A DNA stretch of 64,000 bases from Calothrix sp. NIES-4101 (lineage in GTDB: Bacteria; Cyanobacteriota; Cyanobacteriia; Cyanobacteriales; Nostocaceae), in NCBI GenBank assembly GCA_004296455.1, contig AP018280.1:6002794-6066793 (forward strand), in the 5' to 3' direction. Shown piece by piece: positions 26,451-36,090 of the stretch; position 1 is the first letter of the stretch, and each line of letters starts with the position of its first letter. The notes beneath the pieces were generated by a model, which saw only the letters and a program-made list of their open reading frames with translations, made no database searches and was not told the origin of the DNA. The position numbers were made by a program, and so were the translations under genes.

Positions 26451-26556
26451 ATTGGTTATTGGTTATTAGGTATTAGGTATGAGTCATTGGTTAGTTGGTT
26501 ATAGTTCTATCTAGCAGAAGACAAACGACAAAAGACCAATGCCCAATGACCAATGA
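26451..26556. repeat. heptameric STRR arrays in inverted orientation
   Basis: 26451-26492 holds six heptamers (TATTGGT x2, TATTAGG x2, TATGAGT, CATTGGT). 26536-26556 holds CCAATGC, CCAATGA, CCAATGA, which are the reverse complement of the CATTGG type. The two arrays can pair. This matches the short tandemly repeated repetitive sequences of heterocystous cyanobacteria. Confidence 0.75.
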
Positions 26557-26659
26557 CAAAGTTAGGGTTGCTGAATCATATGTGATGTGCTGGCTGACGT
26601 GGATAATTACTGTTTCTGCAAGTTCCCAAATCATCCCGTAATTAGGCAATCCCCAAACT

Positions 26660-26992
26660 TTATTGTCCGCAACACCTATTGTCTATACCAAGACTTTCCA
26701 GGAGAATATCGCTAACGGCATTAGCGATCGCAAATTCTCCATAAAAGCTTTTGGAAAAGTCGAATGCTTGCATTTCCGTCACAATCGCTAATACCAGCGA
26801 ACCTAAGTCGTTTTCCCCCTCCATTCGCTGGCGCACAAATATTTGAGCTGCACGTTCGGCTATTTTTTGATTGACAGCTTCGGGTATAAATTGCTCGTCA
26901 AGCCATTTATGTAAATTTTTTTGCAGCCAGGTTCCTTCCTGTTGGGGGTTTTCTGGAGGGAGTAGTGTAATAGCTGGGATTGGTTCTGTCAT
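26660..26992 (-). CDS. conserved hypothetical protein
   Basis: This 110-residue acidic protein is probably cytosolic; no family was recognised. It has an N-terminal Pro-rich segment (MTEPIPAITLLPPENPQ) followed by a mainly helical body with WLDEQFIPEAVNQKIAERAAQIFVRQ and a C-terminal CCGQ. It lies between rpsN and aat on the opposite strand. The start is at the only good ATG. The consistent codon use supports a real gene. Confidence 0.62.
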   Translation of the reverse strand: MTEPIPAITLLPPENPQQEGTWLQKNLHKWLDEQFIPEAVNQKIAERAAQIFVRQRMEGENDLGSLVLAIVTEMQAFDFSKSFYGEFAIANAVSDILLESLGIDNRCCGQ

Positions 26993-27167
26993 AATTTTGT
27001 TGATTAATTATTTAGGACATAGGGCATTGGGGACTAGATGAGTAATACTTTATAGTTGACGCTTAGTTGTAAATACATAGTAAGTAATAATTGCTTGCTA
27101 GAAGTCATATAAGTATTATCCAATTATCCACTGCATACTACCCATTGCCCATCGCCAATTTTTTGTT

Positions 27168-27743
27168 ATGGAATATGATGTCGCTACTTTGATTCAAGGC
27201 TATGCCCAAGGTTATTTTCTCATGGCTGATGAACACGATCGCCTGGGTTGGTACGGAAGTCGCGATCGAACTTTGATACCTCTGGATGAGCGTTTTCGCT
27301 ATCCAAAGTCGTTAAGACGGGTTTTGAACCAAGAACGCTTTGATGTGGCTATCAACCGCGATTTTTATGCTGTGGTAGAGGGCTGTGCGAATCGTGATAC
27401 AACTTGGATTTCGGATGAGTTAAAGGGTATTTATGGAAAATTATACAAGGCAGGTTGGGCTTATAGTTTTGAAACCTGGCAAGGTGACGAACTCGCTGGT
27501 GGTATTTTAGGAATTGCGATCGCTGGTATATTTATTGGTGAGTCGATGTTTTTTCGGATTCCTGATGGCTCTAAAGTCGCAATGGTGAAGTTAGTCGAAC
27601 ACTTGCGGGGGCGTGGTTTTGTGTTATTCGATGCCCAAATGATGAATCCGCACTTAGAAAGATTTGGCGCATATCGAGTTAAAAATAAAGAGTATCAAGA
27701 TTTACTCGAAAAGGCTTTAAAAGCCGAGTGTGTAATGGATTAG
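27168..27743 (+). CDS. aat: leucyl/phenylalanyl-tRNA--protein transferase
   Basis: This enzyme adds Leu or Phe from tRNA to N-terminal Arg/Lys, marking proteins for the ClpS/ClpAP N-degron pathway (EC 2.3.2.6). It has 191 residues, shorter than the E. coli protein by about 40, mostly at the N-terminus, as in other cyanobacteria. Seen: [50 protein letters not shown], and [20 protein letters not shown]. The gene stands alone between a minus-strand hypothetical and a pentapeptide-repeat gene. Confidence 0.93.
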   Translation: MEYDVATLIQGYAQGYFLMADEHDRLGWYGSRDRTLIPLDERFRYPKSLRRVLNQERFDVAINRDFYAVVEGCANRDTTWISDELKGIYGKLYKAGWAYSFETWQGDELAGGILGIAIAGIFIGESMFFRIPDGSKVAMVKLVEHLRGRGFVLFDAQMMNPHLERFGAYRVKNKEYQDLLEKALKAECVMD

Positions 27744-27896
27744 GGAGTTTCGGGAACAGGGAAAAGATAAATTCCTGAAGTCAATCATCAATACCCTTTA
27801 AATATGATTAAAGTTCCTAAAACCTGATAATCTACAACCTATAGTTAAAACCAAAAGGTTTTTTCCTTTTTTGAAATTCAGCATGTGACATTAAAC

Positions 27897-29261
27897 ATGG
27901 CTCAAGATTATCGCCGCGCCAAACTCAGGGGTAAATCCTTTAAGGGACAAAATTTAGCAGGTGCTGATTTCTCCTACTCGGATATTCGAGGTGCGGATTT
28001 CACTGATGCAAATCTTAAGGATGCAAACTTCAGTCATGCGAAAGCGGGATTGCAACGTCGTTGGGCTATTGTTTTAGTCATATTTGCCTTGTTGCTTTCG
28101 GCTTTATCTGGATTGCTTTCCGCAATCGGCGGTTCGCTGGTAGGAATTTTACTGTTAGATAGCAACCGCGAAAATCTTTATGTTGGTATCGTTAGTGTTG
28201 CTGTTTTAGCAATCTTCTTTTTAATTACTATTTACCGAGGTGTCAGTGCTGCTTTCGGCTTTATGGCTTTGTCAGTTACTTGTGCTGGTATTGCTGCTGT
28301 CGGCTGGGCGGGAATTGTGGCAGTCACCTGGGCTGGAGGTACTGCAAATGCCGGAGCGATGGAGTTAGCGCAGGTTGTGGCAGTTATTGTGACGGGTGCT
28401 GTGGCTGTATTGGCAACTATTCTTGGAACTGTGGCAATTGCGGGAACAGTTGTACTTGCCGGAGCGATAGCTGGTTTATTGGCTGTGACGGTGACAATTT
28501 CTACTGGAGCTTTAGTATCTGGTGTTGTTGCGGTAATGGCTTCTCGGGTAAATTCAATTGCCGGAGGTATTGCAGTCGCAATCGCAATTTCTGTGATTCT
28601 GCTCTCGGCTTATGTTGGCTGCCGTGCTTTTTTTGAAGACGAAAAACAAACTGTAATTCGCGATTTAGCTCTATCTCTGGTGACTCGCTATGGAACTAAG
28701 TTTCAGGGCAGCAATTTAAGTGATGCTGATTTTACCCGTGCTAAGTTAAAAAATACAAATTTGCTCAGGGCTAATTTAACCCGCACTAACTGGTTTGAAG
28801 TTTCTAAGTTAAATGTGGCGATGATTGGCAAATCCTACTTGAGTAATAGCAAAATTAGAACATTACTATTGACTAAAGAGTTACCAAGCAAGAATTTAGA
28901 TGGTTGGGATTTACAGGGTTTAAATTTGCGTGGTGCTAATTTTGCGGATGCTAGCTTGATTGGGACAAAACTAAATCATGCGAACCTACAAAATGCTAAC
29001 CTGGCTAGGGTTAATTTTATGCGATCGCAAGTCGATGGTACAGATTTTCGCAGTGCAATTCTCACTGGTGCCTTTATCGAAAATTGGGGAATTACACCCG
29101 AAACTAATCTTGATGGTGTCAATTGCGACTATATTTTTATGCGTGTCCCCACGAAAGACAACCCCAATCCTCGACGCTTACCTGCAAATTGGGAAGAAAC
29201 ATTTCAAGAAGGAGAATTTACCCAATTTTTCAGCCCATTATCTCAAGTATCACAAGGCTAA
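27897..29261 (+). CDS. pentapeptide-repeat protein with an internal membrane domain
   Basis: This 454-residue protein is a sandwich. Pentapeptide repeats at about 10-45 (A(D/N)xx pattern: AGADFSYSDIRGADFTDANL) are followed by an Ala/Gly/Val-rich membrane domain (about 55-255, perhaps seven or eight helices), a second set of repeats (about 275-320), a linker, and a third set (about 345-400), ending in FIENWGITPETNLDGVNCDY. The family has beta-helix folds with no catalytic residues; the function is unknown. A weak GTG at 27885 also starts the frame; ATG at 27897 fits the usual MAQDY start. Confidence 0.85.
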   Translation: MAQDYRRAKLRGKSFKGQNLAGADFSYSDIRGADFTDANLKDANFSHAKAGLQRRWAIVLVIFALLLSALSGLLSAIGGSLVGILLLDSNRENLYVGIVSVAVLAIFFLITIYRGVSAAFGFMALSVTCAGIAAVGWAGIVAVTWAGGTANAGAMELAQVVAVIVTGAVAVLATILGTVAIAGTVVLAGAIAGLLAVTVTISTGALVSGVVAVMASRVNSIAGGIAVAIAISVILLSAYVGCRAFFEDEKQTVIRDLALSLVTRYGTKFQGSNLSDADFTRAKLKNTNLLRANLTRTNWFEVSKLNVAMIGKSYLSNSKIRTLLLTKELPSKNLDGWDLQGLNLRGANFADASLIGTKLNHANLQNANLARVNFMRSQVDGTDFRSAILTGAFIENWGITPETNLDGVNCDYIFMRVPTKDNPNPRRLPANWEETFQEGEFTQFFSPLSQVSQG

Positions 29262-29356
29262 AACCTGAGCTAATTGTGGATGAGCAATGGAGATATTAAT
29301 CAAGAGATAATTTTGTCTTGGGATTTCTGACGCAATCAATTATTAAACATTGTAAA

Positions 29357-29408
29357 ACGAGCTTAGAAGAAATACTGAGATTAACAGCATATTTCCTCCT
29401 AAGCTCGT
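29357..29408. terminator. long hairpin between convergent genes
   Basis: Outer arms ACGAGCTTAG (29357-29366) and CTAAGCTCGT (29399-29408) pair perfectly, with an inner GAAATA/TATTTC stem. It lies between the stops of two pentapeptide-repeat genes. A bidirectional terminator is likely, though T-runs are short. Confidence 0.6.
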
Positions 29409-29467
29409 CTAAACTATTTCATTTCCAAATTTTAAAGCTATTAAGCTATGAAACTATTTAGTTGTAA

Positions 29468-29935
29468 TTAATCCCAATCGGTAATATTCAATCCACCTTC
29501 ACCACCAACACCGATTGCAGTATGTTCAATACTAGCAGCCTCAATATTTAAATCGTTCATTGATGCTTGATAGACATTAGAATTGTGGATTGTGGCGTTG
29601 CTAAAATTTACTCCGTCCAAGTCTGCTTGTTTTAAATTAACATTTGTAACAAATGCAGAACTAAGGTTTGCATTTTCTAAGTTAGCACCAGTCAAATCTG
29701 CACCTTCAAGGTTAGCTTTGCTCAGGTTGGCACCTTTAAGATTGGCTCCGCGCAAGTCTACACCAATTAAGTGGGCACCGTTTAAATCCACACCAGCTAA
29801 ATTACATTTCATACATTCACGTGTTTGCAAAAGTTGTTGCAACTGTGGATTTTGAACTGAATTTTGAGCGCTAACTACGCTAGCAAAAAATAGGGGAGTC
29901 GTTAGGGTTAAAGCCGCGAATAGTTTCATCATCAT
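29468..29935 (-). CDS. secreted pentapeptide-repeat protein
   Basis: This 155-residue protein has a signal peptide ending VVSAQN (about residue 24), then a helix with the Cys pair ECMKCNLAGVDL, then about twelve pentapeptide units in one run (LxGANLxxANL, about 45-125). The early CxxC sits where related exported proteins carry QLLQTRxCxxCDL. It is likely periplasmic or thylakoid-luminal. AAGGGG lies upstream of three successive ATG codons (29935, 29932, 29929); the second or third may be the real start. Confidence 0.85.
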   Translation of the reverse strand: MMMKLFAALTLTTPLFFASVVSAQNSVQNPQLQQLLQTRECMKCNLAGVDLNGAHLIGVDLRGANLKGANLSKANLEGADLTGANLENANLSSAFVTNVNLKQADLDGVNFSNATIHNSNVYQASMNDLNIEAASIEHTAIGVGGEGGLNITDWD

Positions 29936-30541
29936 AAAAGCCCCTTTGGTCAGCAGATTTATTCGATATTTTCCTCACGACTTTATTATTACACCTATTT
30001 GTTATTTGGTCATTAGTTCAGTCGATAAAGTGTCTATTATTTATTTATTAAGAAAAGTATAATGCTTGAGCTATATTCCTTAAATGCTTAGGCAACAAGC
30101 ATTTCAAACTTATTTGTACCTAAAAAATAATCAGTATTTAGGGGAATTCAATAGTTTGCTAAAGGTTTGTAACAATCAAGATTAATAATGTCGATAATTG
30201 TTGTATATTCTTTACAATATTTTTTTAAGTACTTTTACTATTATGAAGAATAATTTTATAAAGAAAAATAATGACTACTGAGAATTGAAAATAAATATTT
30301 CATATTTTTATATTCAAAGCCGATTAATCATTAACTATTGATATAGGATGACTATTTGATTGTTGTGGGCGTAGCCTGCGCTTAGCGCTTAAACACACGT
30401 ACTAGCGTGGCAATCTTAAAGTTATGCATTAGATTTTTAGTTTGAAGCGCAACTACAAACCTTTTTACTACCTCATTTTAGTCTTGCCGCACCCTACGAT
30501 ACCTACTTTTGTCCAAAATTCCAACCGGATTCCTATATCTC
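29936..30541. other. 606-bp AT-rich intergenic region
   Basis: This divergent upstream region is almost free of GC-rich signal except GGGCGTAGCCTGCGCTTAGC near 30368-30387, which looks like an interspersed cyanobacterial repeat fragment. No gene or RNA was recognised. Confidence 0.45.
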
Positions 30542-31705
30542 ATGAGCAACATAGAAATACGTGGTATTTGGCTCACCACAACTGATAGTAATGTACTCTC
30601 CTCACAAGCACAAATCACTGAAGCAATGGCATTTCTGGCGGAAACTGGTTTTAATGTGGTTTTCCCAGTTGTTTGGAACAAAGCCGCAACGCAATACCCC
30701 AGTCAACTTATGCGTCAGCAATTTGGGATCGAAATTAACCAGCAATTTATCGGACGTGATCCGTTAGCAGAAGTTGTGGAAGCAGCCCACGAAGTCGGAT
30801 TGAAGGTTATACCCTGGTTTGAATATGGTTTTGCCAGTTCCTATAATTTAAATGGCGGTATGTTATTAGCGAAAAAACCTGAATGGATAGCACGAGATAT
30901 TCAGGGAAATTTACTGAAAAAAAATGGCTTTGAATGGATGAATGCACTTGATACACAAGTACAAAAATTCATGTCCGACTTAATATTAGAAGTTGTTAAT
31001 AATTATGATGTCGATGGGATTCAAGGAGACGATCGCTTACCAGCATTTCCGAGTGAAGGGGGCTATGATCAAGGTACAAGAGAACGTTATTATCGTCAGT
31101 TTGGCAAAAACCCACCAACTAACTCAAAAAATAAACAATGGTTGCAATGGCGTGCCGATATTTTGACTCAATTTTGGGCAAAGCTTTATCACCAAATCAA
31201 AGCCATTAATCCCAATATAGTTGTTTGCATATCTCCGAATATCCATGATTGGGCATATCAAGAATATCTGCAAGATTCCCCAACTTGTTTAAAACAGGGA
31301 ATAGTTGATATGATCCATCCCCAAATTTATCGATATGATTTCAAAAGCTACAAAAAGATTATTCGTAAACTAGTTGCAGAGCAATTCACGAACCTAAATT
31401 TGCCCAAATTAGCGCCAGGAATTCTGATGAAGTTGGGTTCCTATACAATTAGTCCAGATTATTTATTGCAAGCCATTGAATGCGATCGCAGTTTTGGGGT
31501 TAATGGAGAAGTATTCTTTTTCTACGAAGGATTACGGGAAAATAACAACCAACTGGCGAAAGTATTAAAAAGCAATTTTTATACAAAATCAGCGACATTT
31601 CCCACAATTTATGATTTGCATCAACCTAATTTGCAACAGCGAAATTCATCTCAGTCAACATCATTATGGGATAAATTACAAACATTTCTGCACAAGCCAG
31701 AATAA
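30542..31705 (+). CDS. GHL10-type glycoside hydrolase (family 10-like), copy A
   Basis: This 387-residue TIM-barrel protein has the GHL10 look (DUF187-related): EIRGIWLTTTDSNVLSS at the N-terminus, GFNVVFPVVWNKA, VGLKVIPWFEYGFA, YDVDGIQGDDRL, IVVCISPNIHDWAYQEYL and VDMIHPQIYRYD. It has no signal peptide, unlike copies B and C. The likely acidic catalytic residues are in the DGIQGDD segment, by analogy with the family. The substrate is probably a polysaccharide or glycan but is unproven. ATG at 30542 was chosen over 30509 because the family starts near the RGIWL strand. Confidence 0.82.
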   Translation: MSNIEIRGIWLTTTDSNVLSSQAQITEAMAFLAETGFNVVFPVVWNKAATQYPSQLMRQQFGIEINQQFIGRDPLAEVVEAAHEVGLKVIPWFEYGFASSYNLNGGMLLAKKPEWIARDIQGNLLKKNGFEWMNALDTQVQKFMSDLILEVVNNYDVDGIQGDDRLPAFPSEGGYDQGTRERYYRQFGKNPPTNSKNKQWLQWRADILTQFWAKLYHQIKAINPNIVVCISPNIHDWAYQEYLQDSPTCLKQGIVDMIHPQIYRYDFKSYKKIIRKLVAEQFTNLNLPKLAPGILMKLGSYTISPDYLLQAIECDRSFGVNGEVFFFYEGLRENNNQLAKVLKSNFYTKSATFPTIYDLHQPNLQQRNSSQSTSLWDKLQTFLHKPE

Positions 31706-32030
31706 AAATTGGTCTGATTTCCCCGTCAGAACTAGCAGCAGAAAACAAATAGTCTGCGGGGGAAATAACGAATACCAATTCTTCAAAAGAAAGTGAGAGA
31801 TGGTGACGCGGGGACACGGAGATGGAGAGACACGGAGATTTATTTTATGTGTTGTCAGATTTTGGAGAAACGATATAAATTGCGATCGCGGAAGTTAGTT
31901 GCAAAAGTTAGTCCAGGTGAAGTTCAACTGATTTAAATAGTAGTCCACCAAAACACTTTGCCGGGATAAAATTCTCCGCATCCGCGTCTCTGGGATTCAA
32001 TCTCAAGCTGGAAATTTGCTCTTGACAACC
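31706..32030. other. intergenic region filled by a dispersed repeat
   Basis: Most of these 325 bp belong to copy 2 of the composite dispersed element. No gene was seen. Confidence 0.5.
31800..31993. repeat. composite dispersed repeat (copy 2)
   Basis: The left end is G-rich (GGTGACGCGGGGACACGGAG). The centre GTTGTCAGATTTTGGAGAAA (31851-31870) also occurs at 39122 and 52240 with small changes. The right end CCACCAAAACACTTTGCCGG...GGGATAAAATTCTCCGC matches 4911-4948. The GACGCGG / CCGCGTC ends are inverted. Confidence 0.55.
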
Positions 32031-32366
32031 CTAGGATTTCCCAAATTCCAAGCCGTTTTCGGCTGCATAACGTTCCATAAACCGCATAAACCGATCCCAT
32101 TCCTCCTCAGACTTCATCACTAGGAGGGCCTCTAAAGCTTCGGGCCTACCATTTACAAATTTACCCTTCACTTCGCGGGTGATGATTTCACCTTCTTCAT
32201 CAATCATATACATCCCCGTAATTTCCTCCGTGCTTTCATTGTCCAAAGCTTTGGGATTCTGGAAAATAAACGTAGCCGTTCCACTTTGACCACTACGCGA
32301 TCGCGTTAAACGTACATCGGGAACAACTTCTTCAGTAATACCTCTAGAAAACTGGATATGAGCCAT
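32031..32366 (-). CDS. psb28: photosystem II assembly protein Psb28
   Basis: Psb28 is a peripheral protein that binds the cytosolic face of RC47 assembly complexes of photosystem II and helps chlorophyll-protein assembly. The 111-residue length is standard. Seen: [45 protein letters not shown] and the C-terminal [16 protein letters not shown]. It is last of three minus-strand genes (COG0523, dtd, psb28), with gaps of 60 and 151 bp, so cotranscription is possible but not shown. Confidence 0.96.
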   Translation of the reverse strand: MAHIQFSRGITEEVVPDVRLTRSRSGQSGTATFIFQNPKALDNESTEEITGMYMIDEEGEIITREVKGKFVNGRPEALEALLVMKSEEEWDRFMRFMERYAAENGLEFGKS

Positions 32367-32517
32367 GATAAGTAATCTTTAAGTTTTTTTATGTCTAAAC
32401 TAATATTCTCTCACCAATCAGAACCAACAAATCCAGCTTTTTCGGAGAATATCCTACTTACGTAAAAACACTACCACAACTAATAATTAAATTACTTCCA
32501 AAATTCACCACTCAAGA

Positions 32518-32961
32518 CTATCTTTCCAGTATTAACGTTACCGGACCATCATTTGCGATCGCCACTTCCATCATTGAGCCAAATTTACCTGTTTCGACTC
32601 GCAATCCACTCATACGTAACTTTTCCACAAAGCTGTTGTATAATTTCTCAGCAATTGCCGGAGAGGCAGAACTGTCAAAGGAAGGACGACGACCTTTACG
32701 ACAATCACCGTAAAGCGTAAATTGACTAATAACTAATAATTCCCCGTTAATTTCCCTTACCGATTTTTGCCACTTATCTCCAGCTTCATCATCTGGAAAT
32801 AATCGTAAGTCTAAACATTTACGTACCATCCAATCAATTTCAACATCAGTATCGGCATGAGAAATACCAACTAGTAAATTTAAACCACGTCCAATTTTAC
32901 CGATTATTTGATGATTGACTGTAACTTGTGATGATTTGACTCTTTGGATGATGACACGCAT
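32518..32961 (-). CDS. dtd: D-aminoacyl-tRNA deacylase
   Basis: This enzyme hydrolyses D-amino acids from mischarged tRNA, and also Gly from tRNA-Ala. The 147-residue length is standard. Both cross-subunit active-site motifs are present: SQFTLYGDC near residues 79-87 and NDGPVTLIL near the C-terminus (Gly-cisPro). It begins [15 protein letters not shown] as expected. It lies between the COG0523 gene and psb28 on the same strand. Confidence 0.96.
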   Translation of the reverse strand: MRVIIQRVKSSQVTVNHQIIGKIGRGLNLLVGISHADTDVEIDWMVRKCLDLRLFPDDEAGDKWQKSVREINGELLVISQFTLYGDCRKGRRPSFDSSASPAIAEKLYNSFVEKLRMSGLRVETGKFGSMMEVAIANDGPVTLILER

Positions 32962-33021
32962 ATTGATTGAAAAGTGGGAGATTTAAAGGTGGGAAATATC
33001 CCACCCACATCTTAGCTTTTC

Positions 33022-34143
33022 CTACTTCCCAAAACCTTGACCGCGACTATTAGAAGGGATGGTAACACAATGATTAATTTGTTCTAGCAAAGTCTCTTTA
33101 TCAAGATTTTGACCAATTAAAACTAGTTGATTTTTCTTTGCACCTTTCCATTCATCATCATCCATTGTGAATCGCTTACCGCAAAGGTGGAAAATATGCC
33201 GTTTAGGACTTTCTTCAAACCACATAATGCCTTTAGCACGAAATACTGTTTTTGGCAATTGATTATCTAAGAAATATTGGAATTTTCTAATTGCAAATGG
33301 GCGATCGCTTTGGAAGGAAATCGATGTAAATCCATCATTTTCTAAGTGGTCTGAATGATGGTGATGTTCGTGTTCATGATGGTCATGACCGCAATTTTCA
33401 TCATGCTCGTGATGTTCATGTTCACAATCAGCATGGTCGTGATTATGAGCATGATGCTCATGATGATGTTCATCTATTGTCTCAAAATATTTATCTGATT
33501 CAAACAAACCCACACTGAGAATTAAAGCCAAGGGAACCTGGGAATTTTTTGTCCGAATAATTCGCGCATCTTCCTTAATTTCGTTGATTTTTCTTTCCAC
33601 ATCCGCGAGTTCTGCTTCTGACACTAAATCAGTTTTATTCAGCAAAATTACATCACCATAATTAATCTGACTCAATGCAGCTTCGGAATTGAATAAATCC
33701 AGACTATAATTCGCGGCATCAACTACAGTCACAATCGAATCCAAGCGCGTTAAATCACGTAATTCTGTACCTAAAAACGTGAGTGCCACTGGCAAAGGGT
33801 CAGCTAATCCGGTGGTTTCTACTACCAAATAATCAATTTTTTCTTCACGTTCTAAAATTTTATAAACTGCATCGACTAAATCATTATTAATGGTGCAGCA
33901 AATACAACCATTGCTCAACTCCACCATATTATTTGTATCATCTGTACTGACAATCAACTCATTATCAATACCGATTTCGCCAAACTCATTGACCAATACC
34001 GCAGTTTTCAACCCCTGCTGGTTATTCAAAATATGATTGAGTAAAGTTGTTTTTCCACTGCCGAGAAAACCTGTAATAATTGTTACAGGCATTCCTTGTT
34101 TAGCGGCATCCATTGCTTGCGATTCAGAAGTAACTACTTGCAT
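33022..34143 (-). CDS. COG0523 (CobW-family) GTPase with His-rich metal loop
   Basis: This 373-residue G3E GTPase probably delivers a metal such as Zn or Co to target proteins. Seen: P-loop GFLGSGKTTLLNHIL, metal-binding GCICCT, Walker B-like VETTGLADP, and GTP-specificity LNKTDLV. Between the GTPase and the CobW C-terminal domain lies a loop (about 225-270) made almost only of His, Glu, Asp and Cys, a strong candidate metal store. No Zur-box consensus was recognised upstream, though a 12-bp palindrome CTCAAATTTGAG lies at 34189-34200. The subfamily (zinc, cobalt or nitrile hydratase type) is unresolved. Confidence 0.92.
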   Translation of the reverse strand: MQVVTSESQAMDAAKQGMPVTIITGFLGSGKTTLLNHILNNQQGLKTAVLVNEFGEIGIDNELIVSTDDTNNMVELSNGCICCTINNDLVDAVYKILEREEKIDYLVVETTGLADPLPVALTFLGTELRDLTRLDSIVTVVDAANYSLDLFNSEAALSQINYGDVILLNKTDLVSEAELADVERKINEIKEDARIIRTKNSQVPLALILSVGLFESDKYFETIDEHHHEHHAHNHDHADCEHEHHEHDENCGHDHHEHEHHHHSDHLENDGFTSISFQSDRPFAIRKFQYFLDNQLPKTVFRAKGIMWFEESPKRHIFHLCGKRFTMDDDEWKGAKKNQLVLIGQNLDKETLLEQINHCVTIPSNSRGQGFGK

Positions 34144-34321
34144 AACACGATTGTTAATAAAAATTCAACAACATTTATTCAACAAAAACTCAAATTTGAG
34201 AGAGAATGTAGCGCATCAAGTCCAGAAAACACTAGCATTAGGGAAGAATGGATGACATCTGTCTCCAGTAACTAAACCTTATTATTGCTTAGTCACTGTC
34301 AATTACGAATTATCTTTAATT

Positions 34322-35788
34322 ATGACCCTAACCGTTTACAATACCCTCACCCGTAGTCAGGAAATCTTTAAGACTATCGAATCAGGAAAGGTTAAGATGT
34401 ATTGCTGCGGTGTGACAGTTTATGATTATTGTCACGTGGGTCACGCACGTTCTTACATTGTCTGGGATACAGTGCGTCGCTATCTTCTTTGGCGTGGTTA
34501 TCAAGTACACTACATTCAAAATTTTACCGATATCGACGATAAAATTCTCAATCGAGCCAAAGAACAGGGTTCGACAATGGAAGAAGTGTCAAATCGCTTT
34601 ATCGATGCCTATTTTGAAGATATCCGTCGCTTGAATGTCATGGATGCGGATGATTACCCCCGTGCCACCGAACACATCCCCGCGATCCAGAATTTGATTA
34701 AGAATTTGGTCGAAAAGGATTTAGCATATCCAGCGAGTGGTGATGTATATTACCGAGTTCAGCGTTTTCCCACTTACGGAAAATTATCGGGACGCGAGCT
34801 AGAAAAAATGCAGGTAGGAGCAAGTGGTCGCGTTGATCAAGAAGACCCGGAAGGTAACAAAAAACAATATCCTCTTGATTTTGCTCTCTGGAAAAGTGCA
34901 AAACCGGGAGAACCTTTTTGGGATTCCCCTTGGGGTAAAGGTCGTCCGGGATGGCATATTGAATGTTCGGCGATGATTAATGAACGCTTGGGAGATACTA
35001 TTGACATTCATGGTGGCGGTGGGGATTTAATTTTCCCGCACCACGAAAACGAAATTGCCCAGTCAGAAGGTGCAGGCGGTAAACCGTTGGCTCATGTCTG
35101 GATGCATAATGGCATGGTGATGGTAGATGGACAGAAAATGTCGAAGTCGTTGGGTAATTTCATCACTATTCGCGACTTGTTGGCTGGAAAATGGTCGAAG
35201 TACCCCGAAGCCATTGACCCGATGGCTGTGAGACTATTTGTATTGCAGGCACATTATCGTAAACCTTTGGACTTTACCGAAGAGGCGATCGCAGGTGCAG
35301 TCAATAGCTGGAATACTCTCAAAAAAGGTTTGTTATTTGGTTCTCAGTACGGCGAAAAAGTCGGATTTACGGAAACTGGAAACCAACTTGATAAAAACCT
35401 GATTGAACGTTTTGATGCATTTGGAGATGATGACCTCAATTTTTCTGGTAGTTTGGCGGTGTTATTTGAACTTGCCAAGGAGTTGGGTAAGGAAGCCAAT
35501 ATTTTAGTGCATGAAGGTAAGACTGGAATTTCTACCGCAGAATTACAGAAAGCTTGGTATACATTAGTGACTTTAGCGAATGTTCTCGGTTTAGAGGCAA
35601 AGTCTGAAGTTGCAGAAAAAGATGATAATTTTGGTTTAAGTGATGCGGATATTGAAGCGTTAATTCAAGAACGTAATCAAGCAAGACTAACAAAGAATTT
35701 TGCCGAGAGTGACAGAATCCGCAACGAATTGCAAACCCAAGGAATCACCTTAGTAGATAGTAAAGAGGGCACTCGCTGGCATCGATAA
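34322..35788 (+). CDS. cysS: cysteinyl-tRNA synthetase
   Basis: This class I synthetase charges tRNA-Cys (EC 6.1.1.16). The 488 residues fit the bacterial enzyme. Seen: YCCGVTVYDYCHVGHARSY with a zinc Cys and the HIGH-equivalent HVGH, GRPGWHIECSAM with a second zinc Cys, GGGGDLIFPHHENEIAQSE with zinc His, and the KMSKSLGNF loop. The C-terminal anticodon-binding part ends TLVDSKEGTRWHR. ATG at 34322 is the natural start. A good terminator follows. Confidence 0.97.
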   Translation: MTLTVYNTLTRSQEIFKTIESGKVKMYCCGVTVYDYCHVGHARSYIVWDTVRRYLLWRGYQVHYIQNFTDIDDKILNRAKEQGSTMEEVSNRFIDAYFEDIRRLNVMDADDYPRATEHIPAIQNLIKNLVEKDLAYPASGDVYYRVQRFPTYGKLSGRELEKMQVGASGRVDQEDPEGNKKQYPLDFALWKSAKPGEPFWDSPWGKGRPGWHIECSAMINERLGDTIDIHGGGGDLIFPHHENEIAQSEGAGGKPLAHVWMHNGMVMVDGQKMSKSLGNFITIRDLLAGKWSKYPEAIDPMAVRLFVLQAHYRKPLDFTEEAIAGAVNSWNTLKKGLLFGSQYGEKVGFTETGNQLDKNLIERFDAFGDDDLNFSGSLAVLFELAKELGKEANILVHEGKTGISTAELQKAWYTLVTLANVLGLEAKSEVAEKDDNFGLSDADIEALIQERNQARLTKNFAESDRIRNELQTQGITLVDSKEGTRWHR

Positions 35789-35808
35789 AAATTGAATATA
35801 GTCACCGT

Positions 35809-35848
35809 AGAGACCTTCCCTGGGAAAGTCTCTATTTTCTTTTTTGTT
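35809..35848 (+). terminator. terminator after cysS
   Basis: The hairpin AGAGACCTTCCC / GGGAAAGTCTCT (35809-35833) is followed by a T-rich stretch to about 35848. Confidence 0.85.
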
Positions 35849-36090
35849 TGTATAATTCCTTAAAAATGCGATTTGCTGCTATATTTCTTTCGTCAGCCCA
35901 AAAATAATTTATTTGGGAAATCACAACCAGGCAGAGGAGAAAAAGAAATAAGGAAAAAGGGTATTTATTAATTTATGAATTTATTTGCTGCTATTGTTAT
36001 TAGAACAAAGCGCAATAACTGGGAATAATTACTATTTTGTAGATTTTACCCTGGTTGTCGGCTATATGTAATTTTTAAATTATCTTTACT
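35849..36090. other. AT-rich leader of tldD
   Basis: Together with the terminator this makes the 302-bp cysS-tldD gap. No structured element was seen. Confidence 0.4.

Noticed and set aside
28280-28636. Cys/Trp/Ser/Gly-rich frame inside the pentapeptide membrane protein
   Set aside because: It is a shifted frame of the Ala/Gly-rich membrane region; the composition (Cys and Trp runs) is not protein-like.
34189-34200. CTCAAATTTGAG as a Zur box of the COG0523 gene
   Set aside because: It is a 12-bp palindrome but does not match the cyanobacterial Zur consensus as I know it, and it is 46 bp upstream in AT-rich DNA.
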